A stretch of 64,000 nt of DNA, taken from assembly GCA_963930645.1 (NCBI GenBank), contig OZ005656.1:187313880-187377879 (forward strand), given 5' to 3'. Positions 23,853 to 38,508 of the stretch are shown piece after piece (position 1 is the first letter of the stretch; every line of letters begins with the position of its first letter). The stretch comes from Salticus scenicus. Lineage: Eukaryota > Arthropoda > Arachnida > Araneae > Salticidae. Under the pieces are notes generated by a model that worked only from the letters and a program-made list of their open reading frames with translations, searched no databases and had not been told where the DNA came from. The position numbers and the translations under genes were made by a program.

Positions 23853-24591
23853 CAGTAAAACACCGTTTATACGTCTTCTGACTGACATAAAAGGACGTAT
23901 AAATGAAAAGACGTATAATTGAAATTTTAATAATAACACTTTGATTACTACAAATTTAATGACACTGAAGTAAAATTTGTATGAAAATAACTAATTAATA
24001 AAGTTTCCTAAGTTAGTAAATGTATATTATACATTTTTTAAAGACAATAATTAATTAAAAAAAAAAAGATGTATTATAAAAAGTGAGAAATATCATACTA
24101 CTATTAATGTATGATTGGGTACTAATTACATACATCATATGTTGAGAATTATATTTCATTTCTTAATAACTATATATGAATACATTTTTAATATTAATTA
24201 TAATATTGCGTACCTTTAATAATAAGCATATGATTTATAGCCATACGGATAGTTATTTAATAACATTAAAAATCTTTAATATTCGTCTGATTTGCTGCTT
24301 GCCTATGAGTATTAAAAATTCTACTGCGAATTTAGTCTATTCTTTGATCAGTGTTCTCCGATCTTTCCTGTCTGTGTGAAAAATCCGTCTTATTTTGAAT
24401 GGAAAATAATGACAGGTCTAGAAATTTTGCGAATTTTAGTAAAGTGGAAACGACGTATATCCGATATTAGGCGGCGTATAAACGAAGACTTTTTGCATTA
24501 AAATGAATAGAAATGAATCGAGACTTCACTAAAAGGACGTATAAATGTAAAAGACGTATAAACGAGAAATGTATATAAACTATGCTTTACT
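23853..24591 (-). mobile_element. Tigger-like element, copy 2 (inverted relative to 30873)
   Basis: Starts TA+CAGTAAAACACCGTTTATAC. The internal phrase GCATTAAAATGAATAG (about 24497) and the following AAAAGGACGTATAAATG match the reverse complement of the left end of the 30873-31670 copy. The right end is degraded (GCTTTACTTTTA). The open frame at 24176-24379 is on the wrong strand for the transposase remnant and is not a gene. Confidence 0.6.
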
Positions 24592-25395
24592 TTTACTAAT
24601 CCAAAAAATATTCCATATTATTCCTTTAATTAAAAGCAAGTGTTATTTCCTATATAAAATTCTGCTGGAGAGATAAACTGTTTCAACGGGAGATCATCCA
24701 CAAAAATTGTCTATAAATAGTGATTATTAGTTCTTGGTCCAAATTCTCTAAATTCTGTCAAAACTACAGAATTTATAGCAATTATTATTATTATTAATTC
24801 AAATGTAATTTTTTTCAATCTACGTTTTAAAATATTTGAGCTGTTAATTTTCCGACTTCCACTAATTTTTGCAATTAGAATACAAAAATGGTTTAATTTT
24901 AATTGAATTTTTGAACAGTAAAAAATTTGCAAAAAATAGCGATTAGGAGTTTACGGTCAAAAAATCGTTAAATTTGGTTGAAAATTAGATTTTTTTTTTT
25001 TTTTTCTTTAATAATATTTAGTTAAATTCAAGACTAGTTTATATTTTATAATTTGCAAGCTTGCGTTCTTCTAACTAATAATTACAGATTTTATATAGAA
25101 AAATAATATTTAATTTAATTCAAGGTATGTTTTCTTTTTATGAAACTAGCTTTACACAAATATAATTCAAAATAATATTAATACATAACACCATAAACTT
25201 GATTTCTAATTTTAATGACTTGGTTTAAATATTTCTGAAAAAAAAAAAAAAAAAAAAAAAAAAGATAACTTAATTTGTATTTTATTTACTAACAATTTAA
25301 TACGCGGAGAACATTTTATTAAAGCAGTGAAAGCCTTTATTTAAAAAGTTGTATCGATAATTACAAATAATTTGATTTTTATATCGATTAATATT

Positions 25396-25430
<35 letters not shown>

Positions 25431-25583
25431 GCAAAAGAATTGCTTCTGAAACAATATCATTTATTAAATAATGAAAAATTAAATTTTGAATGCTAAAGAC
25501 GTATAAAAAATTATGATATATATATATTTTTAATTGTATTTCTTATTTTAGGCATCTGTTTCAAAAAGGCAAAAAAAAAGGAA

Positions 25584-25609
<26 letters not shown>

Positions 25610-25616
<7 letters not shown>

Positions 25617-25956
25617 ATTAGCAATATCGTTTTACGAAATCATTGCAGCTTTCTCTGCTTTATGAAGTATGCGCCCCTTGATAAGTATACTTCTAATTTT
25701 AAGCATTTATATCCAATTGATTATGTGGTTTATTATCTTTTTTCTCTTTCACAAGTTTAATGGTCCTTTTTTATTATCCTTCAGGTCGGCGTAAGTATTT
25801 TAAGTTAATATGGTAACTCATTGGTTCCTTATCTATATCGCAACTTTTTGTGTCATTCTTTCCTCTATGTTAAATTCAGTTCTATATTTTAGTGTGCTGT
25901 TATTGTTTTAGTTCTATTAATTGCTAAATTTTAAGATTAAATTTTATTTCGTTATC

Positions 25957-26027
<71 letters not shown>

Positions 26028-26036
26028 TGACAACAA
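25610..26036 (+). repeat. Dispersed repeat R3, long copy
   Basis: This copy runs from GATTAGCAATATCGTTTTACG to a long (TA)n tract. Its reverse complement aligns with 56815-57175 over about 350 bp, and its 3' 158 bp are nearly identical to 20414-20571. The (TA)n end is shared by all three copies. No coding capacity. Confidence 0.75.
25960..26025. repeat. (TA)n microsatellite
   Basis: About 33 TA units with one TG interruption near 25989. It forms the end of the R3 repeat. The frame at 25921-26148 is its shadow. Confidence 0.95.
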
Positions 26037-26484
26037 TTTTATTCGAAATGCATCTAAATTAAAATTTAATATGTTGGTATTTTCATCTATCTTTCATTTG
26101 CTGAGTGTTGTAATGGAATTAAATTATTCAAATTATAGTTACATTTAGATTTAATATGCTGCTTATGCGCAAATTTTTCAATGTATTTTGTTTATTATCA
26201 TTTTTATAGGACTTATTATCATTATTGAATAACTTAATATCAAATTTACTGCTTATTGTATATATAATTAAATATATACAAATATTGGCCTAATATGACA
26301 ATAACACTATTTTAAAAAAATTATATATATATATATATATTCCAAGTTAATTATATATATATATATATATTCTTGAATTTTTTTTCATGTGGAAAAGATT
26401 CTGCGAAAATCATAATAACCGCGAACAATATGGATAAGGGAAAAAATAGCGATAATGACCTAGGCGCCCACTTTTCCCAGAAAT

Positions 26485-26595
26485 TTAAATGCTACTTTGA
26501 GGGTCACAAGGCCAACTGATTGTTGCTGCAGTATTTCCCTGTTCAACAACCTCATCAATGTCACTGCTGTCATAAAAGTGACAGTCATGAGCCAT
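26485..26595 (-). other. Short GC-richer frame, possible coding remnant
   Basis: A 36-codon frame (MAHDCHFYDSSDIDEVVEQG, then 16 more residues) lies in a locally GC-richer island (26450-26740). The island also contains CACGTGACC and GGGGCGGG words. The acidic DSSDIDEV stretch resembles the acidic N- or C-terminal segments of some DNA transposases, but no family can be named. A longer overlapping minus frame (26460-26654) in another register also exists, so the correct frame is uncertain. Confidence 0.2.
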
Positions 26596-26759
26596 AAACA
26601 GAGAGGGTCTTGTTTATGGCATTGGTATTCTTCTTCCTGTTCTTTTTTACGCAACTGTTGAAAGAAGGGCCATAAAATCTCACGTGACCACCCGCGGGAT
26701 AAGGGGCGGGATCACAATGAAGGACCCTCAATTAGTGATGGGAAGAAGTTTCCCGTAAT

Positions 26760-30480
<3,721 letters not shown>

Positions 30481-30505
30481 CTGATAATTGAGGAGGTCGG
30501 AAGAA

Positions 30506-30578
30506 GCCCGGCTAGCTCAGTCGGTAGAGCACGAGACTCTTAATCTCGGGGTCGTGGGTTCGAGCCCCACGTTGGGCG
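30506..30578 (+). tRNA. tRNA-Lys (anticodon CTT)
   Basis: All parts of a cloverleaf are present in 73 nt. The acceptor stem GCCCGGC pairs with GTTGGGC (two G-U pairs), with discriminator G. The D-arm carries GCTC...GAGC and the box A sequence TAGCTCAGTCGG. The anticodon stem CGAGA/TCTCG holds the loop CTCTTAA with CTT at 30539-30541. The variable loop is GGGTC. The T-arm GTGGG/CCCAC holds TTCGAGC (box B). The sequence is very close to the familiar eukaryotic cytosolic tRNA-Lys(CTT). The C-G pair at the top of the anticodon stem, where vertebrates have U-A, is a compensated change. It has no intron, CCA is not encoded, and it is likely functional. Confidence 0.97.
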
Positions 30579-30583
30579 TTTCA

Positions 30584-30588
30584 TTTTT
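30584..30588 (+). terminator. RNA polymerase III terminator
   Basis: TTTTT begins 5 nt after the tRNA 3' end. It is the first run of four or more T after the gene. Confidence 0.85.
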
Positions 30589-30872
30589 GTTTGAGAACAT
30601 AGGCGGCAAAGTTGTTTCAAAATTTTGTTTAACCGTTTTAAATGATTGAAATACTCAGTTATAGAGTTTCTTTTTGCTAATTCTTATCTTACATGTCGAA
30701 TATAATTGAATATGAACTTTACTGTATATTTATGAGTGTGAGAACTGCTGTTTATTTATTAAAAAAAAAAAAAAAAGAGCATATCAGAAATACGTTAGCC
30801 ACTTGCAAATTATTTTAATCATGGAAAAAAAAAAAAAAGAGGAGTAAGTAGAAATTTTTCCTAATATAACTA

Positions 30873-31670
30873 CAGTAAAACAGCGTTTATATGTCTTTCA
30901 CATTTATACGTTCTTTTAGTTGAGTCCCGATTCCTTCCTATTCATTTTAATGCAAAAATATTTCTCTTATACGCCGCTCAATATCAGTTATACGTCTTTT
31001 CCACTTTTCTAAAAATTAATAAAATTTTTCGACCGAGCATTATTTTTCCTTTCTAAATAAGGTCTGTGAACTAGTATATCAATATTATGACTTCAAAATT
31101 ATTCGCAATCGATAAAGTAATTGGAGGCAAATAGTCTGATGATAGTTTGAGCGATGATGATGTAGAATATGAAAAGTTATTACACCTTCTTTTAAAGACG
31201 TAATGGATTGCACTGAAAAACTTCGAACTTAATTTGTTTAACAAAACACAAGTAAAAATATTTAATAAACTCAATTCATTTCACAAAGCAGTTCTCAATA
31301 CTCACAGAACGTAAGGCTAGTATTAAAGATTTTTTAATGTAATTAAATACGTAACTATCTGTATCGACATAAGTCATATTATATACTTATGATTAAAGAT
31401 ACGTACTATATATAAATAATACTCGCTTTATTTTAATTTAATTATTATCTTCAAATACAATTTCTACTGTAAAGTAATATAACAGTTACTACCTTATTTA
31501 TTTATTTATTTTAATATTTAATATTTTAGTATTTAACATAAATTTTTATTCAGTGCCAATAAATTTGTAGTAATCAAAGTTTTATTTTTTTAAATTTCCA
31601 ATATAAGTCCTTTCTGTTATACGTCCTTTTACGTCTGTCCCTTTAAAGATGTATGGACACTGCTTTACTG
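30873..31670 (+). mobile_element. Tigger/pogo-like element with transposase remnant
   Basis: Left end CAGTAAAACAGCGTTTAT and inverted right end CAGTAAAGCAGTGTCCAT (14 of 18), each bordered by TA (30871-30872, 31671-31672). The 798 bp include a plus-strand segment (31135-31314) resembling the acidic tail and final helix of a Tigger transposase. Other family members: 23853-24591 (inverted) and 63247-63575 (partial). The TTATACGTC word recurs at both ends. Confidence 0.7.
31135..31314 (+). pseudogene. Tigger-type transposase C-terminal remnant
   Basis: Plus-strand translation gives the acidic stretch SDDSLSDDDVEYEKLL followed by a stop. A one-base shift gives MDCTEKLRT, and another gives KIFNKLNSFHKAVLNTHRT before a final TAA at 31312-31314. 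The order (acidic cluster, short helix with LRT-like leucine/arginine, then a terminal helix with F..L) is what I expect at the C-terminus of Tigger/jerky-type DDE transposases. It contains at least two frame breaks and lacks the DDE core. The minus frame at 31071-31274 overlaps it and is not a gene. Confidence 0.5.
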
Positions 31671-31870
31671 TATTATTATTGATAGTATTATTAGATTTTC
31701 AAAACTGTGTAGGTTTTAGTAAAATGAAAAAATAAATAAATAAATAAATAAATAAACTAAAGCATTCTGAATAAATAAAACAAAATATTATAGTGTGCAT
31801 GGGAGTTGTTTTCGCATTAGATTCTGCTAAATTCTTTTCTAGAAGATTCTTCTAAATTCTTTTTTAGCTG

Positions 31871-32470
31871 CCTTAGATATTGGCGCAGTATTATTATTTT
31901 TGCAGAGCATAGCACCCTTTAATTATTTTCATCAATAGGTGGCGCTGCTCTCTGCAAAGTAAAAAATAAATAAACTACAAATTTTGTCAATAGGTGTCGC
32001 TGCGCCAATATCTAAGGTGATTTTGGCAGATTTTCTTTTGGGAAAAACAAATTAAATTCTGTGTGTTTCGTCTGGATTAACCGAAAATTATAGAACGAAT
32101 CTGCAAAAATGAGCATCTGTGAAATAAATTTTCCTTTATTTTATTTGCAAAATCGTTTTAGATATTGGCGCAGTGCCACCAATTGGCGAAAATTTTAACT
32201 TTTTTTTTTTCCAATTTTGCAGAGCGCAGAGCCACCTATTGACGAAAATAAGTAGGTGGCACTGTGCTCTAAGGAAAAAAAAAAAAAAAAAAAACCTTCC
32301 AATTTTTGTCAATACGTGACGCTGCGCCAAAATCTAAAGCGATTTTTACAGATTATTTGTAACAAACAAAACAAATTTTGTGTGTTTCGTCTGGATTAAC
32401 CGAAATCTATCGAATAAATCTTCAAAAATCGCCTTAGATCAGCGCCACCTATTGACGAAAATTTCAACTA
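31871..32470. repeat. Alternating inverted/direct repeat cluster
   Basis: CCTTAGATATTGGCGCA (31871-31887) recurs inverted at 32001-32017, then near 32155-32172 and, inverted again, near 32322-32338. GTGTGTTTCGTCTGGATTAA recurs directly at 32061 and 32380 (period 319). An AATAGGTGGCGCTG/GCGCCACCTATT phrase appears in both orientations. This is a duplicated foldback unit in which the second copy is diverged. No coding sequence. Confidence 0.75.
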
Positions 32471-33049
32471 TTATTTTGTTTTCGATTTTCGTAGAGTGCA
32501 TCATTTGTACTACATACAAATGAAATTTTGTTTCGTTTGGAGCCATAGAACCGGCTCTAGAGTCTTCTGAATAGAGGAACTTTAATTATAGAAACCCTAT
32601 ATTTAATATTATGTTGATACGAATAATAATAATCATAATATGTGAAGCCTATGCAATTCATTGAAAAGTTTCATCGATTTTTTTCTTTTTTCTTTTTTTC
32701 TAACACAATATTGTGTTGCAAAATATTATAGCAAAATTAAGGTGCTGTAAAAAAAATAAAAATAAAATAAAAATAAACAAATAAATATCGTAATGTCTAT
32801 GGGAATTGCCTTTGAAATTTCATTCTTTGAGCGCATATATATATATACTAGCAGGCAACGCCCGCTTCGCTGGTCCCCATTTTTAAATGAATCACTCTAA
32901 TTACTGAATTCTCAAAATTGCATTCATTTTTATCACGTGAAAAGAAAAGAGAAACAAAATCTGATTAGGAAAAATTTCGCACCGGGTTCTCACTGCCTTC
33001 GGAAAAAATTCCTAAAATGCTCTAACACTTATTTCTATTATTTTTCCCC

Positions 33050-34000
33050 TTCGCCCCCCCCCCCCTCCCGTCTATCCTAATAATTTTACAAATTCGAAAA
33101 TATCCGCAATCGATTTGTAGGTATCAAAAACCACTATGCACCAGTTTTGAACTATCTATCTCTATTTTTATTTTTTGGCCCCTCCGTTCCCCCCCCCCCT
33201 TCCCGCCCCTCCCAATAATTTAAAAAATTCGAAAATATCCGCAATCGATTTGTAGGTATCGAAAACATCTATATACCAATTTTGAATGATCTAACTCTAT
33301 TTTACTTTTTTTGCCCCTCCGCCCCCCCCTCACCTTCCCGGCCCTCCTAATAACTTTACACTCCATTCGACTTGCAGGCCTCTAAAACCTACCTGTACCA
33401 ATTTTGAACGGCCTAACTGTATTTCTATTTGTTTTTGCCCATAGCCCCCCCCCCCTTACCGCTCCACCTAATAATTTACAACTTCGAAAATATCCGCAAT
33501 CGATTTGTACGTATCGAAAACCTCTATATACCAATTTTGAACGATCTAACTCTATTTTTATTTTTTTGCCCCCCCCCCCCACCTTCCCGGCCCTCCTAAT
33601 AACTTTACACTTTCGAAAATATACCCATTCGACTTGCAGGCCTCAAAAACCTATCTGTAAAAATTTTGAACGGCCTAACTGCATTTCTATTTGTTTTTGC
33701 CCCATAGCCCCCCTTACCGCCCCACTCCCTTCCCGCCCCTCCTAATAATTTTACAACTTCGAAAATATCCGCAATCGATTTGTAGGTATCGAAAACCTCT
33801 ATATACCAATTTTGAACGATCTAACTATATTTTTATTTTTTGCCCCCCCCCCTCTCCCCTACCCCCTTCATGCCCCTCCTAATAACTTTACACAATCGAA
33901 AATATCCTCATTTGACTTGCAGGCCTCTAAAACCTATCTGTATCAATTTTGAACGCCCTAACTGTATTTCTATTTGTTTTTGCTCCATAGTCCCCCCCCC
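33050..34000 (+). repeat. Tandem array, ~129-146-bp units with poly-C
   Basis: Units are anchored by CGAAAATATCC at about 33095, 33230, 33485, 33614 (variant), 33760 and 33897, with one internally deleted unit near 33366. Two unit types alternate: one with GCAATCGATTTGTAGGTATC, the other with CATTCGACTTGCAGGCCTC. This gives a higher-order dimer of about 270 bp. Each unit has a poly-C run of 8-12. Confidence 0.85.
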
Positions 34001-34004
34001 CTGC

Positions 34005-34340
34005 TGCCCCACCTGGGGGCTGAATTTCTAAAATTCCAGAAATTAGTTTTTAGATATTTGCATTAGCTATATCTTAGAGCAAAAATTTCACGTACATCTA
34101 TTTTTTTGTTTGAGATATATAGGATTATGCGAAATCACGTTTTACGCATGTGAAATCACGTTTTGCCCCCCCCCCCCCCGCCTCCTTTGGGGACCGAATT
34201 TGGAAAATTCCAGAAATTGGTTTTTAGACATTTGTATTAGCTATATTTTAAAGCAAAAATTTTACGGATATCTGTTTTTTTGTTTGAGATATGAAGGATT
34301 TTGTGAAATCACGTTTTGCCCCCCTCCCCCCTTGGGGGGC
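34005..34340 (+). repeat. Two ~170-bp tandem units
   Basis: AATTCCAGAAATTAGTTTTTAG (about 34035) and AATTCCAGAAATTGGTTTTTAG (about 34207) begin two units. Each ends GAAATCACGTTTTGCCCCCC. A partial third ACGTTTT-poly-C phrase is present. Confidence 0.8.
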
Positions 34341-34499
34341 GAATTTTGTAAAATCGCTTCTTAGTGGATGCCTACGTCATAGAAAGAACATTGTCACGAA
34401 ATTTCATGCTTCTAGGTCCAGGGGTTTGGTCTGGGCGTTGATAGATCACCCCCTCACTCACTCAGGAAGTGTTCTTTTATATACATAGATATATTGTTC

Positions 34500-35200
34500 T
34501 CCCTTTTCCTCCTCGAAAAAGTTCACAATACTAATTTCAACCAAAATATTAGATGCGATTAAATTGACATAGAATTTTTATTAAACTATTCCAAAGTTTG
34601 TGTACTTAAAAATTTCATACTGCATGGTTTTACAGCTGAAGGAAAATAAAAATTACAAATTTCAATTTTACTTAAAATACTTCAATTTTCTCTTTTAAAT
34701 ATTGTAAATAAATTTCGATGCAAACGTTTAAATGTACTAAAAAAATTCCAGATTTTGTGTTCATTGAAATTTCACACTGTTCTAGTTTAAAACTAAAAAA
34801 AAAAGTGTGATTGTGTGTGATGTACATAAAATTTGCCAGAGTTTTTGTACTAAACTTCGCAATGTACGATTTTACAACTGAAAGAAAAAAACAAGAAGTA
34901 GTAATTTTGAATTTCATCTTAAAAATTTCAATTCCTCTTTCAAATACTTATAAACAAATTGAGATGTATTTATTTTCAACTTTAAAAAAGAAAACATACA
35001 TCTATATGTATATATGCAGATAAATTTTCCTGATTTTTCTAAATAATCCTCTAAATATATTACCCCCATAACACGAACATAGTAAATAAACATAAGAATC
35101 CACACACATTTCTTTTGAATTTATTCAATCCACTCTCTAAATATCTTCATGCATATCACATAAGAACTTGGCAATACTTTTTCTTTTCCTCGTTTTTTTT
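34500..35200. other. No gene seen
   Basis: Two diverged segments around 34600-34700 and 34840-34950 share TTACAACTGAAAGAAAA / TTACAGCTGAAGGAAAA and TTCAATTTTACTTA-like phrases, a local ~260-bp duplication. The open frames here are AT-rich and overlap on both strands. Confidence 0.5.
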
Positions 35201-35672
35201 TTTTTTCTTTCTTTTCAAAGCAACATCGCACTTTTCTTATTGGATCGGTATCTAATCTAATTCGAACATTACCAAGACAGAATGGAATACTTTTCGAGAT
35301 ATACGCTCTCCGCTACCTAACAGCCCCCTTCTTTCTCTACTAACACCTGGGCCTTTTCTCCTAGGCTATATTGAAATCGAATCCAGAACTCCCCCTCCAT
35401 CCTTTTCCAATAAGATAGTCTTCTATCGATCGTTTTTACCCCACAAACATTATCTAAACGAGAAAATGTGCCCGAAGGTGATCGTATGCTTCAAATAGTC
35501 TCACAGTAACTCAAGATGTGACAAATATTATCTACTCTTCTATAATTCACAATAGATTGAATCACGGCATTTGAAAAAGTTATATTGAATAAATATCAAC
35601 TAAATGTATTTTTAAATCCAAATTCCCTTTTCTTAGTATTTATATCAGTTTACATGTGTACTTTATATATTA
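35200..35672 (+). repeat. Dispersed repeat R2, left part, with coding-like remnant
   Basis: R2 also occurs at 40620-40850 and 40930-41440. Here a short in-frame stretch at 35462-35506 reads ENVPEGDRMLQIVSQ and stops at 35507. The 41-kb copy encodes ENVPGNNSMLQIV at the equivalent place. Upstream, 40 codons are open from 35221 after a T/C-rich AAAG acceptor-like sequence. This may be the C-terminus of an unrecognised ORF that was carried with the repeat. The 3.3-kb insertion at 35673 splits this copy. Confidence 0.45.
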
Positions 35673-37004
35673 CTAGCTGACCCGTCCGGCTTCGCACTGA
35701 TGAACAAATTTTAGTTAAAGATGGATTGATATGTAAAAAATCAAGAAATATATCAGTTTATATGTTATAGTCAGGCAATATTATTAACTGGAAAGTCAAA
35801 ATATAATTTTACAATTATTTTTTTTAATTAGTTGTTAAATGTTGGCAATTTTTACTTAATGCTATTTATTTATTTCATAAAAAGAAACATTTCTTTACTC
35901 ATGAATAAAAAATATTGAAAAATAAACCTATGACATGAAAATGTTTTTGATAAAATTGACGTCATAATAGCTTTAATTATTATTTATTTTTTCATTTCGC
36001 AAATATATTTAATTTTTTCCATAATTGATTATTATTTTAATAATGTATATTAAAGGAGAAATCAATAATATGAAACAATATTCGTACAATATATACTATT
36101 ACAGAATCTGGTGTGAAACAACCACACGACTTCCATTACCTACTATTACACGTAATATATACAATTTTTTGGAGATATTACTTGCATTTTTTGAGATTTT
36201 CGAGTAAGAGAAACTTGATACACGTATAAAGACACATACAACAGAGTTGGCATAGCGAGTTAAAAAATAAGGGGGAAAAAATAGATAGTTATTTTTTTAA
36301 ACACGAATTTCCGAGATCTAAAACTGAACTACCTAATCAGGATGACCGTTAATATTCCTGTAATAAGCACGTAATACTTGAGAAAGGTTATCTAAATTGG
36401 ATTAAAGAAAAAATTTTCAAGAATACGTTAGAGCCGTTTTTGAGATACCAACTTTTACCAAAACTTAACATACTCAATTATTGACCTAAAAACAATAATT
36501 ACATACAAAAGGATATTTAATAGGAAGTTAACATGGCGAGTTTGAAAAAAATCCGTACAGGCGTTTTTAAAGGAACGCACTTGCGAAGTCTGAAATTGAG
36601 CTGTTTAAAGAGGACGCCTATCAATTTTCCTGAACTAAGCAACTTTTCAATCGAAAGGGCACCTAATATATTATTTATATAGCAACTTTGAAGAAAATCA
36701 TTAGAGGTGTTTTTGAATATGGGCTTAGGGTCCCATTTCTGGTTTTCGATGACCCAATTCCGGTTTTTCAATTTTCACGAAAATTTGGAAAATTTATCTG
36801 TACACCAGACCTGAATCACTTGTGAAGTTTAGTAGTTCTATTTTTATTAGTTTTGGAGATATGACAGCCAGAAGATTACACACACACGTGCACATATACA
36901 CACACACTGACCAATTGCCAAAACCTATACAATACTTCCACTACCTACGGTAGTAGAGTAATTGAAGTAAACACATACATCTCGTATTTACTACGATAAT
37001 ATAC

Positions 37005-38256
37005 AGATTTTCGTATTACGTTTTCGATCGCCAAATACAAAAATCGCCAATGACGATAGATATCAAATCTATGCTTTGTTTTCAATTAAAATATTGAAAA
37101 TTTTAATTAAAAATTTATTTTACCAAAATTTATTATAGCTTCTAGCACTTAGAGAGAGACAGTGTAACTTTTGATTATTGAAAGAAAAAAAAAAAAAAAA
37201 AAAAAGCAATCGGCTTTTTAGTTCTAGCGATCGTTCTCTATATATGCATATAAACCTTTTTTTTTTTTTTATATATTAGTATAGCTATAGAGCATAGGTA
37301 TATTAAATAGGTTTCCAGTCAACATAATGTAACTCAAATAATTAAATGCTATTTACATTTCAGTAATGGCTGTATGCGCTATGTATATTGAGCTACTTGC
37401 CATAACTGTTAGTTGCTAAAAATAGTCGCCAAATAAATTTAAACATCTCAATACGCAAGCGAAGTATGACATCACTGACCGCCCGTGGATGCAAGAAAAA
37501 GATTTTCCATGTTAATCGCTCATTGGATTTTTTTTTTTTTTTTTTAATTAAAATTCTAGAAGAATTATTTCCCGATTTTAATCCTCATATTTGGGTATAG
37601 ATATGTATTAGTTATTGTATGCATGCGTTAGATTGAGTTATTTTGCTGTCAAATTGACAAAATTTTAATTTTAAATTTCAAAACTGTCACCCTTGGCGTT
37701 TTTTGTATTTGGCGATCAAAAACGTAATACGAAAATATACATGCCAGATGTATATTTTCGTAATATGTATTGTACGAAATATTGTTTCATATTATTCGTT
37801 ACACTCTTAATGTAAGTTTTTAAAATAACCATGATTTTTGAAAGGAATTAAATTATATTCGCCAGATAATTTGGCGATATTTTTTTTTTCTGCCAAGGAT
37901 GACGGATATCAAATCTATTCCGCTGCAACATATTAGTATATTATATCAGATACTTTATTTAGACATTTGAAAACAAATTTGACTTCAAATTATGATAGAA
38001 TATTTATCCTTTCTCTTTTAATTAGTTTATTAGTTGGATGTTTATTGTGTAAATATCATCCTTTGAAATGAAATGTTTATGTTTTCAATCGAATATGGAA
38101 ATTTGCCATTTTTTTTTCTTGAGTTTTGAAATTTAAAATTCCAATTTTATCAATTTTACAACAAAAACAATTTAATCTAACGGATGCACATGATAACTAA
38201 TACATATCTATATCCTAATATGGGGATTAAAATGGGGAAATAATTTTCCTCGATCT
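37005..38256. repeat. Nested inverted repeats
   Basis: Pair 1: TTTTCGTATTACGTTTTCG (about 37011) is inverted at about 37719-37737, including the GATCGCCAAATAC phrase. Pair 2: the arm 37556-37684 (ATTATTTCCCGATTTTAATC ...) matches inverted 38117-38256. Direct phrases ATATCAAATCTAT occur at 37058 and 37907. This looks like one or two MITEs nested in the 3.3-kb insertion. Confidence 0.7.
37728..37762. repeat. Perfect 15-bp hairpin
   Basis: TACGAAAATATACAT and its exact reverse complement are separated by GCCAG. It sits at the right end of nested inverted repeat 1. Confidence 0.85.
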
Positions 38257-38469
38257 TTATTATTTTTTTACAAAAAATCCAGTTCACTTTTTATATTATT
38301 GTTCGCGTGAAAGTATATTTTATTATATGTCTAAAAATAAATTAATTCGTAAATATTTTTGGCAACAATTATAAATTAAAATAAATAATATTATAAAATA
38401 GAATTTCTTATTTTATTTTATTTTATTTATTTATTTATTTTTAAATTCCAATTTCGTTTACACACATCA

Positions 38470-38508
38470 GTTTAAACCACGGAGTAATAAAGACTGCGTG
38501 GTTTAAAC
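38470..38508. repeat. Perfect 12-bp hairpin
   Basis: GTTTAAACCACG (38470-38481) and CGTGGTTTAAAC (38497-38508) are separated by 15 nt. No function is apparent. Confidence 0.85.

Larger units (their letters stand above)
32848..34490 (+). mobile_element. CTAGCAGG-type dispersed element, copy 2
   Basis: Begins CTAGCAGGCAACGCCCGCTT after an (AT)n tract and ends TTTTATATACATAGATA after CTCACTCACTCAGG. Most of the interior is a tandem array of poly-C units (33050-34340). The last 150 bp (34370-34490) contain TTTCATGCTTCTAGGTCCAG and GGGCGTTGATAGATCACCCC. Such 3' ends are frequent in arthropod repeats of this type. No enzyme is encoded; the frames at 33382-34488 on both strands are array shadows. 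Confidence 0.65.

Noticed and set aside
33382..34488. Overlapping proline-rich frames on both strands
   Set aside because: They translate the poly-C tandem units and are open on both strands, so they are array shadows.
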